64,000 nucleotides of DNA from Sarcophilus harrisii (taxonomy: Eukaryota; Chordata; Mammalia; Dasyuromorphia; Dasyuridae), in contig NC_045426.1 in assembly GCF_902635505.1 (NCBI RefSeq), positions 593,402,818 through 593,466,817 on the forward strand, in the 5' to 3' direction. The translations under genes were made by a program, and so were the position numbers. Within the stretch, counting starts at the first letter, position 1. Each line of letters starts with the position of its first letter. Positions 11,657 through 24,121 of the stretch are shown here, in pieces. The notes beneath the pieces were generated by a model. That model was not told where the DNA came from. It did no database searches and saw only the letters and a list, made by a program, of their open reading frames with translations.

Positions 11657-12168
11657 TTAAAACCAGAAGTCATCTCCCCCACTGCTCCTAGTACTTGCTC
11701 TTTCTCTGCCTTTCAATCGGAGCATTTCCATGATACTTCTGGCATAAACATCTCTCAAATTAACACTGATATAGGAGTCCGTGGCTATATTCTTTGTCAA
11801 TTTCTTCAAGGCTTCACGCTGTCGAATAGCTGCTTCCTTTAGCTTCAGAGTGAAATAGCAGGCAGAAAAGCGGTCATTAATAATAGCAATAGGCAAGGCC
11901 AAAACAAGTATCCCCGATAGTATACACACAAAGGCCACGATTTTGCCTGTGGTGGTGTCTGGCCTGATGTCACCATAACCCACAGTAGTCATGGATGTTG
12001 TTGCCCACCACCATGCACAGGGCACACTTGTGAAGGTTGTGCCTGGCATGCTTTGCTCAGCAAAATATTCCACAGTTGAAAATATTGAAATGCCCACAGA
12101 GAGAAATAGGAGGAGCAGACCAACCTCTTCATAACACTGAGTGAGTGTCATTCCTAGTGACCGCAATC
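11657..12168 (-). CDS. KCNV1: KCNV1 coding exon 3: S5, pore, S6 and C-terminus
   Basis: This exon encodes residues 338-507 and the TAA stop at 11659-11657. S5 spans about 352-375 (GLLLLFLSVGISIFSTVEYF). The pore helix and filter run about 387-405, WWWATTSMTTVGYGDIRP, with the K+ signature TVGYGD. S6 spans about 413-438 (KIVAFVCILSGILVLALPIA). The usual PXP bend of S6 reads PIA, a Kv8 hallmark linked to its failure to conduct as a homomer. The tail RQREALKKLTKNIATDSYIS and the terminus SSGGDDFWF match Kv8.1. The acceptor is CATATTTCAG|GATTG at 12169/12168. It is the last coding exon, with the 3' UTR following directly. Confidence 0.96.
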
Positions 12169-12929
12169 CTGAAATATGAGAAAAACTGTCAGTCATTTGA
12201 TTCATTTAATTCTCCTAATCACTATGAACTCATGGATACTTTGAATGGTAGCTATCCCTTCCCCCAAAAAACATTCAATACATCAAAATCTAAAAGTGTA
12301 TCCAGATCAATAATTCTTGAAGGGAAAACTCCTAAAAAGGATTTCCTTATCTCTGTCTGAAAAGGTCCTCCACATGAGTTGAGTAGCACATATAAAAGTA
12401 GCAACAACAATAACAATCCTATTTATAAGGAACCTTAAGGTTGGAAGGATAGTTTAGATATATTTTTTCATTTGAGCTTCAGTGCTGTCCAGGATTCTCT
12501 ATAATGCCTAGGAATTCCCTGACATAGAAAGAAACTTCCAACTGATGACCCTTCAAAATATAGATTTTTCCTTTTATTAAATGTCATTTTAGAAAAAAGA
12601 GAAATTTTAAAACTGGAAGAAATTTCAGTGGTTAACTAGTTCAACCCATATATGAAGATATTCAAACTAAAAACATACTGTAGTATATGTAATGCTTATG
12701 TGATCATTTGACATCAGCAGCCTATGAATGCTATGTATACCCAAAGACGTGCATGACTGCCACATCTACTTGTATTTTTCCTTTTATCTAATCCATGTTT
12801 GAATGTTTTTATAGCCAATGAGGCATATTCCACTTTCTACAATGCTTTTCTGGGAAGCTATAATAAGCCTTCCTGGTGAATATCAAGATAAAAGTGCTCT
12901 ATTCACTGGAGAAGTGGTTAAGAAAATAG

Positions 12930-15360
12930 GTAGGGAAGAATTCCCCAAATACCAGGCCGCCTTAGAAAATGTTAATCTGAAGCTAAATCTTAAAGGAAGT
13001 GCAAAAATCCAATGCCTTAAAAAAAATTGGCCAAACTGGATAAAAACTCACTGAAGAAAACAATTTCTTTAAGAGTAGAATTAAAAGTAGAAATGGAAAA
13101 GGAGATCCAAAGCTCACTGTAGAAAATAATTCCTTAAAAATTAGAATTAAGCAAGTGGAAGCTAGTGACTTTATGAAAAATCAGGAAACCAAAAAACAAA
13201 ACCAAAAGAATGCAAAAAATAGAAGACAATGTAAAATATCTCATTGGAAAAACAACTAACCTAGGAAATAGATTAAGAAGAGATGTTAAAGTTATTGTAC
13301 TACATGAAAGCTGTGATCAAAAAAAAATAATAATCTATACATCGTCTTTTAAGAAATTGTCAAGAAAACTTCAACCAGACGGTAAAATAAAAATTTTAAA
13401 AATCCATTGATCACCTCCAGAAAGAGATCCCTAAACTCCCAGGAATATTATAGCCGAAGTCCAGAACTCCCAGGTCAAGGAGATAATGCTGCAGGTAGTC
13501 AGAAAGAAATTATTAAAGTATTGTAGATCCAACACTTGATAAGAAAGATTTAGCAGCTTCTACTTTAAAGGATTAGAAGATTTGGAATATGATATTCCGG
13601 TGGGCAAAAGAGGAGAGATTACACACAAGAATCACCTACCAAGAAAAATTGAGTATAATCCTTCAGGGGGAAAAGTTGACATTCAGTGAAAGAAAGGGTT
13701 TTCAGGTATTCTTAATAAAAGACCAGAGTTGAATAGGAAATTTTACTTTCAAATACAAGAGTCCAAAGATATAAAAAGATACACAAAAAAGGGAAATCAT
13801 AAGGAAATTAATAGAGTTAAATCATTTACATTAATACCTGGGAAGATTATCCTTGTAACTTATAAGAACTTTCTTATTATTAGGGAAATTAACAGTATAT
13901 ATAAACACAGAGTGTAAGTGCTAGCTTAAAGTGAAGTGTTAATATCTAAAAAAAATAAATGTAAGGGGTAAGAGAGGAATGTACTTGGAGAAAGGGAAAT
14001 GGAAAGGTAGAATGGGATAAATTATCTCATATAAAAGAGGTGAGAAAAAACTTTTACACTGAAGGAGAAGAAGGGGGAGATGAAAGGGAGTGAGTGAATT
14101 TTACTATCATCAGAACTGGCTCAAAAGGGGAATAACATTGGTCATAGAAATCTATCTTATCCTGCAGGATAGTAGGAGTGGAAGGGGATGAGAGAAGAGA
14201 GAAGTGATAGAAGGGAAAACTGATTGGGGGAGGAGCTATTCAAAAACAAAACATTTTTGATGAGGTTTAGGGTGAAAGAAGAGAGAAAATAGAACAAATA
14301 GCAAATATTGTTAAAAGTAATTATGAAAAAATTTGAAGCAAGTTTCTTTGACAAGGGCCTCACTTTTCAAATTTATAGAGAAATAATCAAAAAAATTTAA
14401 ATAAAACATCCATTACCCAATTGGTAATTGATCAAAAGATAAGAACAGTTTTCAGATGAAGTAATCATAACTACAGCCACTTGAAGAATGTTCAAACTTA
14501 CTATTGATTGGAGAAATGCAAGTTGAAAAAACTCTGAGATGGTATCACATACCTAGTAGACTGGTTAATAGGACAGAAAAGCAAAGTTACAAATGTTGGA
14601 GGGAGGGAGTGTGGCGAAAATGAGACATCAATGCATTGTTGGTAGAGTTGTGAACTAATTCAACCATTCTGTAGAGCAATTTGGAATTATGCCCAAAAGA
14701 GCTATAAAACTGTGCATATCCTTTAACTTAGCAATACCACTTCTGTGTCTGTATCCCAAAAGAGATGAAAAAGCAAAAAGGGGGGGGGGAAGAAAAGCAC
14801 TTAATAGTGGCTCTTTTCTGGGAGTTAAGAACTGGAAATTGAGGGGATACCCATCCTTTAGGGAAGGATTGAATAAATTGTAGTGTGTAATTAGGATGCA
14901 CTACTATTGTGCTTTAAAAAATGATAAGAAGGGTGCTGTCAGAAAACCTGGAAAAACTTCCCTTAGCTTATGCAATGTGAAATGTACTATAAAAAAAATC
15001 AAGATTGTAAGATGATCAGCTGTGAATGACAATTCAATGATTCAAGATAACTCTGAAGGAGTCATGATGAAAAAAGTTATTCAGATAAAGAACTGATGGA
15101 GTCTGAATGCAGATCAAAGCATATTTTTTTCACTTACTGTATTCTTTGTTGTGTTTTTTTCCTTTTGATCTTTTTCTTCTTTCACAACTATAATTTGGAA
15201 ATATATTTTATAAAATGGCATATATATAAACTAGATCAAACTGCCTACCAGAAGGTAGGAAGAAGGAAGGGGAGAGAAGGAGAAAAAATTGGAATTCAAA
15301 ATATTGTAGAGCTAAATGCTAAAAATTTTCTTCTAATGTATCTGAGAAAAAAATAAAATA
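12930..15360 (+). mobile_element. HAL1/L1-type LINE with ORF1 remnant
   Basis: About 2.4 kb. The 5' part is a decayed ORF1 (12.95-13.9 kb), with markers ACTCCCAGGAATATTATAGC, GCAGCTTCTACTTTAAAGG, AATATGATATTCCGGTGGGC and AATCACCTACCAAGAAAAAT. There is no endonuclease or RT; the sequence passes straight to an ORF2 C-terminal/3' region (TTGGAATTATGCCCAAAAGAG at about 14.68 kb, then AATAAATTGTAGTG) and a 3' UTR. That layout fits a half-L1. It lies antisense in KCNV1 intron 2. Many stops make it inactive. Confidence 0.65.
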
Positions 15361-15915
15361 CTATTATACAAAGAAAAAAAATAAATGCCAAGTCAGAAAC
15401 TAGTCACGTTATACCCTAGTCTGCTATCACTGGTAGAATTTGACTCCTACCTACAGTAAAGCCCTAAAGTCCTGCTGAAGTTTCCCTTTAATCAAAAGTT
15501 CATACCTTTGAGTTCAGAGCCATGTTTTCTTTTAGCATATGGCAGTGAAAACTCTTATCTTTTACTATAGGCATTATCTAGAATTTCACTGAGCTGCTTC
15601 CCTGGGTCACCTTCTTCCCCTTAACTTGCAGCTTCAGGACCATTATCTGAGTGCCTGCTGTGGTGTTAGTTATTTAGGACTCGAATACCAGGGGTATAGG
15701 TCTGTGCCCTAACATCAATGAACTCTTCCTCCTCCTTTAGTCTGTGAATTATTATCTAAGACTAGAACTAAGTTTTCATGGCCTCACACTGGGAAATCTC
15801 ATTGAACCTCAAGTTCCAGTAAACAGGAACTCTTGCTCCTCAAAAAATACCCTGTTGCTGGAGGAACCAGACAACTCATAAAATACATATCCTCAAACTG
15901 GTCCTCCAAACTTAA
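15361..15915. other. Intronic, no gene or clear repeat
   Basis: Less AT-rich sequence with no coding signal. Confidence 0.45.
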
Positions 15916-15919
15916 CTCA

Positions 15920-16060
15920 ATGACTCCAATGAGATAGAAAGAACCACCTCCTGAATCAGCTCATTCTATTTTTAATTAGCTCTAATTATTAGGAAGTTGT
16001 TCCTGACATTTAACCTAATTTTTTTTTTTTTGCAAATTTATACTTAAGGCAGAATTACTG
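15920..16060 (+). mobile_element. CR1/L3-type LINE fragment
   Basis: TTTTTAATTAGCTCTAATTATTAGG and AAGTTGTTCCTGACATTTA match the complement of the CR1-like piece at 29.8-30.4 kb (AACTCCTAACAGTTAAAGCTG). Confidence 0.5.
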
Positions 16061-16545
16061 CCTTGTAGGGCTAAAATGTCAAGTTTCTTTCTTCTTTTTT
16101 TTTTTTGTTAACTTCTCAAATATGTAAGCATAAATGAGTTTTCTATAAACATTCCCCGTTTTAATAGTAATGATAAGTCTGTTGTTAAGATTGTTGTTAT
16201 ATCTATCTTTATATTCTACCCTTTACAATTATGTTCAGTTGCTCTCATGTGCATGTTATGCATTCCAAATGATATCATAGCCTCCTGGAACATAGGATAT
16301 CTGTCATCTAAGTGTGCTTCATGTCAAAGTGGTATGTGGGGTATAAGTTCAGTAAACGCTGGCAACTTTTTACAATATTATGTGTTAGGGATTTTCTATG
16401 CTACTGGCTTACTAATTATTTAAAATTTCAGTTCTACCAAAAAAAATTTGGGTTGGATATTTGAATTTCTAGAGCTGACTTAATTCTATGCCCATATCTA
16501 AGATAGTGAGCAATTTTTCTTCTATTATAAGGAGACAGCAAAGAG
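16061..16545. other. Intronic, no gene seen
   Basis: AT-rich, with a short T-run near 16095. Nothing else was recognised. Confidence 0.45.
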
Positions 16546-16552
16546 AGTATAA

Positions 16553-16790
16553 GCAGTTAGGTGGCACACTATTTAGAGCATTGGACCTGAAATAAGGAAG
16601 ATCTAAGTTCAAATTCTACCTCACCTACTTACTAGCTGTGTGGCCCTGGGTATATCACTTAACCTTTCTCATTCTTAATTTCCTCATCTGTAAAAGGGAA
16701 ATAAAAATAGCACATACCTTAGACTATTATTGTGAGGACAAACAAGTATACTCTACAACTCTTAAAAAGCAGTATATAAATGCTAGCATT
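16553..16790 (+). mobile_element. SINE with tRNA-like head and MIR-like core
   Basis: GCAGTTAGGTGGCACACTATT, then AAGATCTAAGTTCAAATTC, CTAGCTGTGTGGCCCTGGG, TTTCCTCATCTGTAAAAGG and ATTATTGTGAGGACAAACAA. It is full length and diverged. Confidence 0.75.
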
Positions 16791-17284
16791 TATTCAAAGA
16801 ACCAGACTTCATTTCATTGCTATGCTGACTTTTCTCATTCATTACATTTGTTTTAAAAAGAAACAACCTGATTTTGATGATGTTGGAAGAATCAAAAAAT
16901 GATGAAAGCTTAATCTTTCAAATAAATTATTTACAGTAAAAAGATCAGTGTCTCAGGAAGCCCACTTGATATTTGGAGGCTAGGGAGTAGATCTTCTGAA
17001 AGCATGAACAAGTTTTTATATCAACATACACTTTACAACATAAGGACAGAGTTAAGTCTAAGTGGTCCTGATCTGACTCACCAAAGGCTATTTGAAATTA
17101 ATTCAAGTATTATTTATATTTTCATTACTGTGTAGATTTTGATATTTAAACTCCCCACATGAACATGAGTTATTAAGAAGCTATTTATTGTTAGAGACCA
17201 ATGAATAATATATTTGAGGTTTAACTATTTTAGAAGACCTCCTAGGTAGCTTGCAGAGATAGTTAGATTGGAAATACTGTTGTT

Positions 17285-17470
17285 TTTCATAGATGTCAAA
17301 CCTAGATGGAGATTTAGAAATCATTTAGTCCAACTCCTCTTCTTTAACAGAGTAGGAAAATTTAGCCAAGAGAAATCAAGTGCATTTTACAAGATCACAC
17401 ACAACTTGTTAATGGCACAGTAGGGGCTGATTCAAGTCTAGATTTCCTAACTCTTAGCCCAGTGATTTTT
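17285..17470 (-). mobile_element. MIR-like SINE, antisense
   Basis: GATTTAGAAATCATTTAGTCC, AACTCCTCTTCTTTAACAG, AAGATCACACACAACTTGTT and CTAACTCTTAGCCCAGTG follow the reverse MIR pattern. Confidence 0.65.
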
Positions 17471-18629
17471 TTTTTACTTTGCACAATTATATTTAATTTT
17501 TGCTGAAGGTATCTTAACAATTCTCCAAAAAAACAAAACAAATAGATAGCTTAATTAAACTATCTTAGCTTATTTTAATAATTAATATTTATGTGAACAG
17601 GAACACAACCCTTAATGATTTTAATGTACAAGGATGGCAATCTTCATGTAATTTATGAATCCATCTTATATGTAAGCATGAGATTATACTCTTGCATGTA
17701 ACCTTTCTATGGAGATGATGATGCTTGTCTAATAATTTAGAAGTCTTGCAGAGAGCTGACATGGTGGAAATTGCTGTTATTTCCCCTTTTTTCCCTCCTT
17801 GTTTTCTTTTCAAAAATGTAGTCTTAACTGTGTTTTAAAATCAAAACCCCTGAAGAGTTTATAAATACACTATGAAAGCATCCCATTATATGTGTCAAAA
17901 AACAAAGACTAGTGCTTTTAAAAGTTGTTAGGAACCCCATTATCAAAGCTACATTATGTGAAACTGAGAAAATACTCTAGAAAGAAAACAATAATAATGA
18001 AACTGTCAGGAAAAGGTCCAAATCAATCCAGTTTGGTTAAAAAACAGGACAATTCTATCCTAGTTCCCTAGATCCCTTGATATATAGGCAAAACTATAGT
18101 TTGGTCAATATAGATATAGCTGTAGGAAATAATTTCCTTCCAACTAATTCCTAATTTGTTGCCCTTATTCTTCTTCTTTACTATCTAATTTCTCCCTCTC
18201 TCCAATGGAGAAAATTTCAATAACATCTGTTAAGCTCTGAAAGTGTGATTATCTGGTAATTATTCTGGTTAGAAGGGCAGTTTGTATATAACAGCTCATT
18301 CTTATTGATGGACTAAATGAAGTTTTCCTTCTAAGCAGGGTACTCCTTTTCCCTCATCAGAAAATAGATTGGGAAATGATCATATCTCTTTTATACCAAA
18401 CCTGGATACCTAGTGTATCCAGATATCAGAAATCAGAAGTTTCTTTGCCCCTTTGCCCTCTGTGACCAGAAGAATATTTTGCTAGCCCCACTCTGGGTCC
18501 AAAATAGAGAACTTGCTTAGGCATTACTATATGTTCAACTTGATGACATTGTTTTTTCTTTATTTTCATGATAATTTTAAACACTTAAACCAATGGTAGT
18601 TTTAAAAAGCATCAATAAAATGTGAATAC
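17471..18629. other. Intronic, no gene or clear repeat
   Basis: AT-rich sequence up to the exon 2 donor. The ORF at 17589-17813 has no family signature. Confidence 0.45.
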
Positions 18630-19159
18630 CTGTTGAATGTCTGCCCAGTTTTAGCATGCGCAGAGCCCTGAGCAGCCTCAAAACCTGCACGATGCGCCCC
18701 ACATTTTCCAGCTCTTGTGTGGTTTCACTTTCACTTAGGCTCTCCACCAACAGAGTGATATAGAAGGGGAGGATGGCCAAGAGGTCAATGATATTTGCCA
18801 CCTTCCTTAAGAAGCCACACCTGTTCCTCACACAGAGTAAGCGTAGGGCAAACTCCCCAGTGAACCAAGTAATACACAGGTACTCCAGGGCCTCCAATAG
18901 CTGCATGTCCAGCCAGCTTGGCTCAGAAGACATCAGGGCCATGTTGGCAATGGACACGACCACAAAAATGATGGAAATAATTCCAAAGATCCTGGCAGCC
19001 GTGGAAGATCCTGGTTTTTCCAAAATGTCCCAGAGCTTCTGTCGAGTAGTAGGGCAGAGTCCTTGAGAAAAATCTTGGTCACTCTCTTGCTGACTTTCCT
19101 GGTCTTCAGTATCATCCTTGAAGTCTAAAGTCTCACTCAACTCCTTCCTTTTCAAGTAC
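18630..19159 (-). CDS. KCNV1: KCNV1 coding exon 2: linker and S1-S4
   Basis: This exon encodes residues 161-338. An acidic linker (KELSETLDFKDDTEDQESQ) is followed by S1 (about 214-236, ARIFGIISIIFVVVSIANMA), S2 (about 248-270), S3 (about 281-300, NIIDLLAILPFYITLLVE) and the S4 voltage sensor (about 315-334, RIVQVLRLLRALRMLKLGRH). S4 has regularly spaced arginines but fewer than Shaker-type channels, as expected for Kv8. The acceptor is ...TTGGAAAG|GTAC at 19160/19159 and the donor is ACAG|GTATTC at 18630/18629. The splice completes Arg161 (AG|G) and Gly338 (G|GA). No disruption is visible. The +5 base of the donor is T rather than G, so this site is weaker than consensus but shared in form with exon 1. 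Confidence 0.95.
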
Positions 19160-19439
19160 CTTTCCAAAAGAATAATATGATCTTTAGAACTTTTATTGAA
19201 AATTATGACCTTGGTACAAATGACACTTTTAAAAATATGTTCAAGAACCATAGTAATAGAAAAACTATTTGGATTTGTACTTGGAAATCCTGAATCTCAG
19301 ATCTATCATTTAATAGCCTTGGGTGGATGTATTCAATTGGTAATTAGAAATACGGGGAACCAGAGAATAGGGGTAAAGGTATAAATATAGAAATATAATA
19401 TAGAAATGGGTTTCATTTATAAAGACATGATCACTGATA

Positions 19440-19710
19440 TCATGGAACTGGATGATACCAATAGGGAAGAGAATATATAGAAAGAATAGCTACAAGGACA
19501 TAACTTTAGGGGACAGCAATATGAAAAATTAGGAAGAGAAGGCTGAATAAAAGAGAAACAAAAGCTGTCAGAAAGGAAAACTATGAGAATGAAGTATAAT
19601 GGAAGCTAAAGGGAAAGCGTACCAAGAAAGAGGATATAGTCAATAGTGTCGAATGCTAGAGAGAGATCAAGGAGGATAAGAACAGAACGAAGAATATGAG
19701 ATTTAATTTT
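19440..19710 (-). mobile_element. L2 fragment, antisense
   Basis: AGTCAATAGTGTCGAATGC and GAGATCAAGGAGGATAAGAA match the interior of the antisense L2 copies. Confidence 0.55.
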
Positions 19711-19979
19711 ACTTACAGTTCTATGTATTATAATGTTCAAAGGGACATTTAGTGATCACCTCATTCAGTGCTGTCAAAGTTAAATAGAAATGAAGGTCAC
19801 TTATCTATACATAAAGATCCTTGAGGACTGCATATTGATTTAGTTTTGAAATGTAATCTATATTTTCGGTATTTTTTTCATTTTATTAAATATTTCTTGA
19901 TTACATTTTATTGTGGTTTGAGTGTATTTAGGAGTGATGTGAGCCACATGTAATCTCAAAACCATGTGATCTCCTTTGA

Positions 19980-21060
19980 TCAGTTCAATGCAACAGTTAC
20001 TAAGCATTCTACCACATAATAAACATCTATACATGTGTATACATGCACACACATAAAACACATACATGTATCTATTAGATATATGTATGTATACAAATGT
20101 TTATACATGTTAGATTGGAAATAATCTGAGAGAAAACATTAGCTTTAAGGAGAACCTGGAAAGACTTTTAGAATGTGGGATTTTAGCTGAGACTTAAAGG
20201 AAGCCAAGAAAATGTGGAGATGGAGGTGAGGAGAGAGAGAATTCCAGGCATGGGTGACATTCAGTGAAAATACACAGATGGAGTCGTGAGATGGAGTGTC
20301 TTGTATAAGGATTATCAAAGATTGAGAGTCAGTGCATCATAGAATGCATGGAGGGAAGACTAGAAAAGTACAAAGAGGCCAGGATATAAAGGGCTTTAAA
20401 AGCCAAAGACAGGATTTTATATTTGATTGTGGAGGTTATAAGGAGCCATTTTAGCTTATGAATAGGGTATTAGATCCTATGCTCAGACCTACAGTTTAAG
20501 AAAAAAAATTGCTTTATAAGCAGAATGGAGGATAGTCTGATGTGATTAGAGTGAAATTCGAAGTGTTGAAATCAACCCCAAAGTCTACTGCAATAGTCCA
20601 GAATGGACTGTAACAGGATGGTAGTAATGTCAGAGAAGAGGAGGGGTTACATATGGGAGATTTTGTAAAGAGTACTTGTAAACATATTCTATATGAGGTA
20701 TGAGAAAGTGTCAGAAGTAGAATATGAGACTTAGGTTGTAAACTTAGGTGAGTAGGAGGATGGTGTTGCCCTGAATAGAAACAGCTAAATTAGGAAGAGA
20801 GGAAAGTTTGAGGGGAAACAAAGGATTTCACTTTTGTGCACCTTGGGTTTAAGACATTTATGTGACACTCAGCTGGAGATATTCAATAGACAGCTGGAGA
20901 TATAATATTGGAGATTATCAGTTTTGAGTAAATAGATTGGAGAATTATCAGCATAGAGATGACAGTTCAGCCTAGGGAAATTGAGATCATCAAGCAAAAT
21001 AGTATACAAGGAAAAGAGAAAAGAAGAGGACCCAGCATGGGGGAGCTTAGTGGTTTTAAC
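19980..21060 (-). mobile_element. L2 LINE, antisense
   Basis: It runs from the 3' end (ACTAAGCATTCTACCACATAA) through GGAGAGAGAGAATTCCAGGCATG and GATTTTATATTTGATTGTGG to AGACCCAGCATGGGGGAGC-like sequence (AGAGGACCCAGCATGGGGG). It is one of the longest L2 copies here. Confidence 0.7.
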
Positions 21061-21095
21061 TGAGATGATGATTTTGAAAAGGTTGATATTTTATT

Positions 21096-21610
21096 CTGGT
21101 TTTGGTCTGTTTAGGAGTGATGTGAGCTACATGTGCTCTGAAAGTCATATGTTTGCACTGTCGATCAAGTCAATGAAATTAACAGTTATTAAGCAATCTA
21201 CCATGTGATAGACATTAATTGTATATATACACATCTTTACATGTGTACACATGCACACATATATGCATAAACATTTATCCATTAATTTATTTGCATGTAA
21301 ATACATATTTATATATAATAAATTAGAAATAATCTCTGAGAAAAGGAATCTTTGAAGGAATATACTCTCAGTGAGGAGAGCCTGGAGAGAATAGAGCCAG
21401 AAAAACCTAGAAGAAGAAAGTATTAAGAAGAGAATGATTGATTGTATCAAAGATCATAGAGAGATCAAGAAAGATGAAGAGTGAGAAAAAGCTATTAGAT
21501 TTGGCAATTAAGAGATCATTGGAGAGAGCAGGTTCAATTGAAAATGAGGTCAGAACCTTACATAGTTAAGAAAAAGAGAGGAAAGGAAGTGAAGTCGTCA
21601 TTTGTAGACT
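21096..21610 (-). mobile_element. L2-derived copy, partly duplicating 19912-20135
   Basis: The first 260 bases repeat 19912-20135 in direct orientation (TTTAGGAGTGATGTGAGC ... GTACACATGCACACA). From 21356 it continues with a deeper L2 segment (TTGGCAATTAAGAGATCATTG, GAGGAAAGGAAGTGAAG). Confidence 0.6.
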
Positions 21611-21689
21611 AGAAGACCCTCACAAGGAATTCAATAATGAAATGGAAAAGAGATATTGGACTTCTTCAAAAACATTCAGTTATGTGTCA

Positions 21690-22030
21690 TCTTGGATGCT
21701 TGGAAGGCTTTCTTCTCACCTCTACCCCTTAGACTCTCTCCTTTCCTTCAGAGCTCATCTCAAATGGTATCTTCTTCTTGAAACATTTTCTGATCTCTCC
21801 AGTGCTAGTACTTTCCATCCCACCTGCTCCCATGAAATTAATTTGATAGGATAGTTATTATATGTGTGTATGTTTTCTCTTTGATCAAGTATTGCTCTTT
21901 GAGTGAAAAGCCCACTTATTTAAATGTATATGTACATATATGTTAACATATATGCATATATATGAATATACAATCTATCTAATTATATCCATATATCCCA
22001 AGCACTTAGTTCTGTCAGCCCATTGAATGG
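21690..22030 (+). mobile_element. L2 fragment, sense (3' region)
   Basis: CTCTCCTTTCCTTCAGAGCTC and GAAACATTTTCTGATCTCTCC follow the L2 3' region. A TATA/TATG-rich patch lies at 21920-21970. Confidence 0.55.
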
Positions 22031-22500
22031 TCACCTTTACACTATTCTTTTTCTAACACACAAATACACAGAACACACACACACACATATGTTTTTCTTT
22101 TAAGAAGGCATTCAGAAACAAACTAATATTGTTAAAAAGAAAAGGATTATTTGAATTACTAAAATGAAATATGAATAATACCATCTTCACATTCATCCAG
22201 GTTCATGATTTTGACTTTTTCCCCTATTGCTCCTCCCATATAGTTATTATCCAACACAGGTCAAATCTACTTTGGTACATCTCTTGTTTTCTCTACTCCA
22301 GTCTTCTTTTCTACTCCAGTCTTAGTTATCTCAGTTCTGATTTATTTTGTAATTTAGACTATTATAATCTATTGGCATATAACATTATATATTCTACTAT
22401 AACACTTTGATCATTTGGGTGAGAAAAGATGAAGGCCTGACTGTACTAAAGAGGATGTACCAGCATTGGTGAATAGAGGATGGATTTAAATGATATCCTC
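22031..22500. other. Intronic; short (AC)n near 22075, otherwise nothing clear
   Basis: AT-rich sequence without a coding signal. Confidence 0.45.
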
Positions 22501-22519
22501 AACATAGAATCCATATTGT

Positions 22520-22945
22520 TTTTCCTGTTTCTAGTTAATTGTCTGTACAATCTTTCTGGCCTTCACATTCTGACCTTAGTAATTTTCCTAATGTACTGTT
22601 CTGATTATGTCACTCTTCCACTCAAAAACTTTCAGTAATTTCTTATTAGTCATCAAATAAAGTAAGATCTCCTGATCTAGATATTCAAAGCCCTCCACAA
22701 CAGCTTTCCCTGCCCACCTCCCAATCCTTAAGTGATAAAATGATCTCTTTTCTCTTTAATTTTTTTTTTCTGTAGAACTATGTTTGAATCTCTCCTCTCT
22801 TTGAATCATCATTATGTGTGTACTTTCCCTTTCCACCATTAGCTAGTTAGTTCTTTTGGAGTAATATCTGTTAAGGAGCATTTTGTGACTATCCAGAAGC
22901 TAACAATGTCTTTTAAATAGCAGATGCTTAATCAACATTTGTCAA
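22520..22945 (+). mobile_element. L2 fragment, sense (3' region)
   Basis: AGATATTCAAAGCCCTCCAC and CCTGCCCACCTCCCAATCC are L2 landmarks, followed by a degenerate tail (CAGATGCTTAATCAACATTTG). Confidence 0.55.
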
Positions 22946-23029
22946 ATGTAATTTAATCATAAATGCATATTTATATCACTTCAATTATGAAGTCTTTCCT
23001 GAAACAATATTGAAAAATGGCTGGCATAA

Positions 23030-23480
23030 GTATTATCTCCATATGAAAGAGAAGTAAACTGAGGCCTGGAGAAATTAAATGACTGTTTCATAGTTATATA
23101 GCTTGGGTTAAAGCCAGTGCTGAATAAAGCCTCAGACTCTACATTTAGACGCTATAGGCTGATATCTCATGTAGAAACTATCAGTGTGACCCTGAGTTTC
23201 CTTATCTCTAACATGGGTTTAAAAATATCATATTACTCCCAGGCTTGTTGAGAAGATCAAATCAGACAAAGTAAATGTGTGTGTGTGTGTGTGTGTGTGT
23301 AGACAGATTTGAATCTATTATTTCATTTTACCAGGGTATATGATTGTGGATAGATTACTTCATTTTAATATCATAATCTGTAAAATGGAGTACTTCCTCT
23401 TTCACAGGATTATTATGATTAGCATATGATTGTGAGTCCCCAAATATGCAAACAATGTACTATTATTTGCTAAGTGGGCA
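23030..23480 (+). mobile_element. MIR-like SINE remnants with a (GT)n microsatellite
   Basis: A reverse MIR-like piece (AAACTGAGGCCTGGAGAAATT, about 23050) is followed by sense MIR-like pieces (TGACCCTGAGTTTCCTTATC; CATAATCTGTAAAATGGAG). A GT run of about 11 units lies at 23277-23300. Confidence 0.5.
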
Positions 23481-23763
23481 TCAAAATCTTTTACTTTTTC
23501 ATTGTCTAGAAATTGACTTTTCATCTTTCAGATAATTCTGAAATGACCTCTTCGTGTTCAGTCTCTCCACCCCAAGTTTTTATAGTCAATCCTCCCCATT
23601 TTATTTTATTTTTGTTGTTCAGTTTTATTTTGTTTTATTTTGTTTTGTGAATTAGATTCTTCCTATTTTTGAAATAGCACAGTTCAAAATCAGATTTCAA
23701 AAATTACGATTACTTGTTCAAGAACTTTTTCTAACTTAGACATGCCTTCTACTTTATGAGTGA

Positions 23764-23925
23764 TCCTAGAATCTAGAGTTGGAAGAAACCTCATGAACCA
23801 TCAAATGCAGACCTATCATTTTACTGGTGAAGAAACCCAGGCCCAGAGAAGTTACATAACTTGAGCAAGATTATAGTCTCACAGGTGTAATTCATTTCAT
23901 CTGACTCCTCCTTCCATTTCTTTAA
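23764..23925 (-). mobile_element. MIR-like SINE, antisense
   Basis: GAATCTAGAGTTGGAAGAAACC and CCCAGGCCCAGAGAAGTTAC are typical of reverse MIR. It lies in KCNV1 intron 1, about 200 bases from the exon. Confidence 0.65.
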
Positions 23926-24121
23926 ACTACCTCCCAACTTAAAACAAACAAGTCAGCAGGACTACACTAATACTATACTTCTCGTTTTATCCCTGATTGA
24001 GACATTCCTAACTTAAACTGCCTCAGCTATTCTTTTAAATATATTATGAGCCACCCACTAGCCTCTCCTTCTTGGCATCCTTAGGCCCACGCGGGGCGCT
24101 TGCCCCATTTCCATAGGATAC

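Larger units (their letters stand above)
12169..18629 (-). other. KCNV1: KCNV1 intron 2
   Basis: A 6.5-kb GT-AG intron. It holds a HAL1 element (about 12.93-15.36 kb, antisense to the gene), a CR1/L3 piece, a tRNA-headed SINE and a MIR-like SINE. About 12.2-12.9, 15.4-15.9, 16.8-17.3 and 17.5-18.6 kb are AT-rich DNA in which I see no gene. Confidence 0.85.
19160..24121 (-). other. KCNV1: KCNV1 intron 1 (between the first two coding exons)
   Basis: A 5-kb GT-AG intron made largely of L2 pieces in both orientations, MIR-like SINEs and a short GT repeat. No ORF in it resembles a protein outside repeats. Confidence 0.85.

Noticed and set aside
11588-11842. ORF antisense to KCNV1 exon 3
   Set aside because: Shadow of the conserved coding exon; no independent motif.
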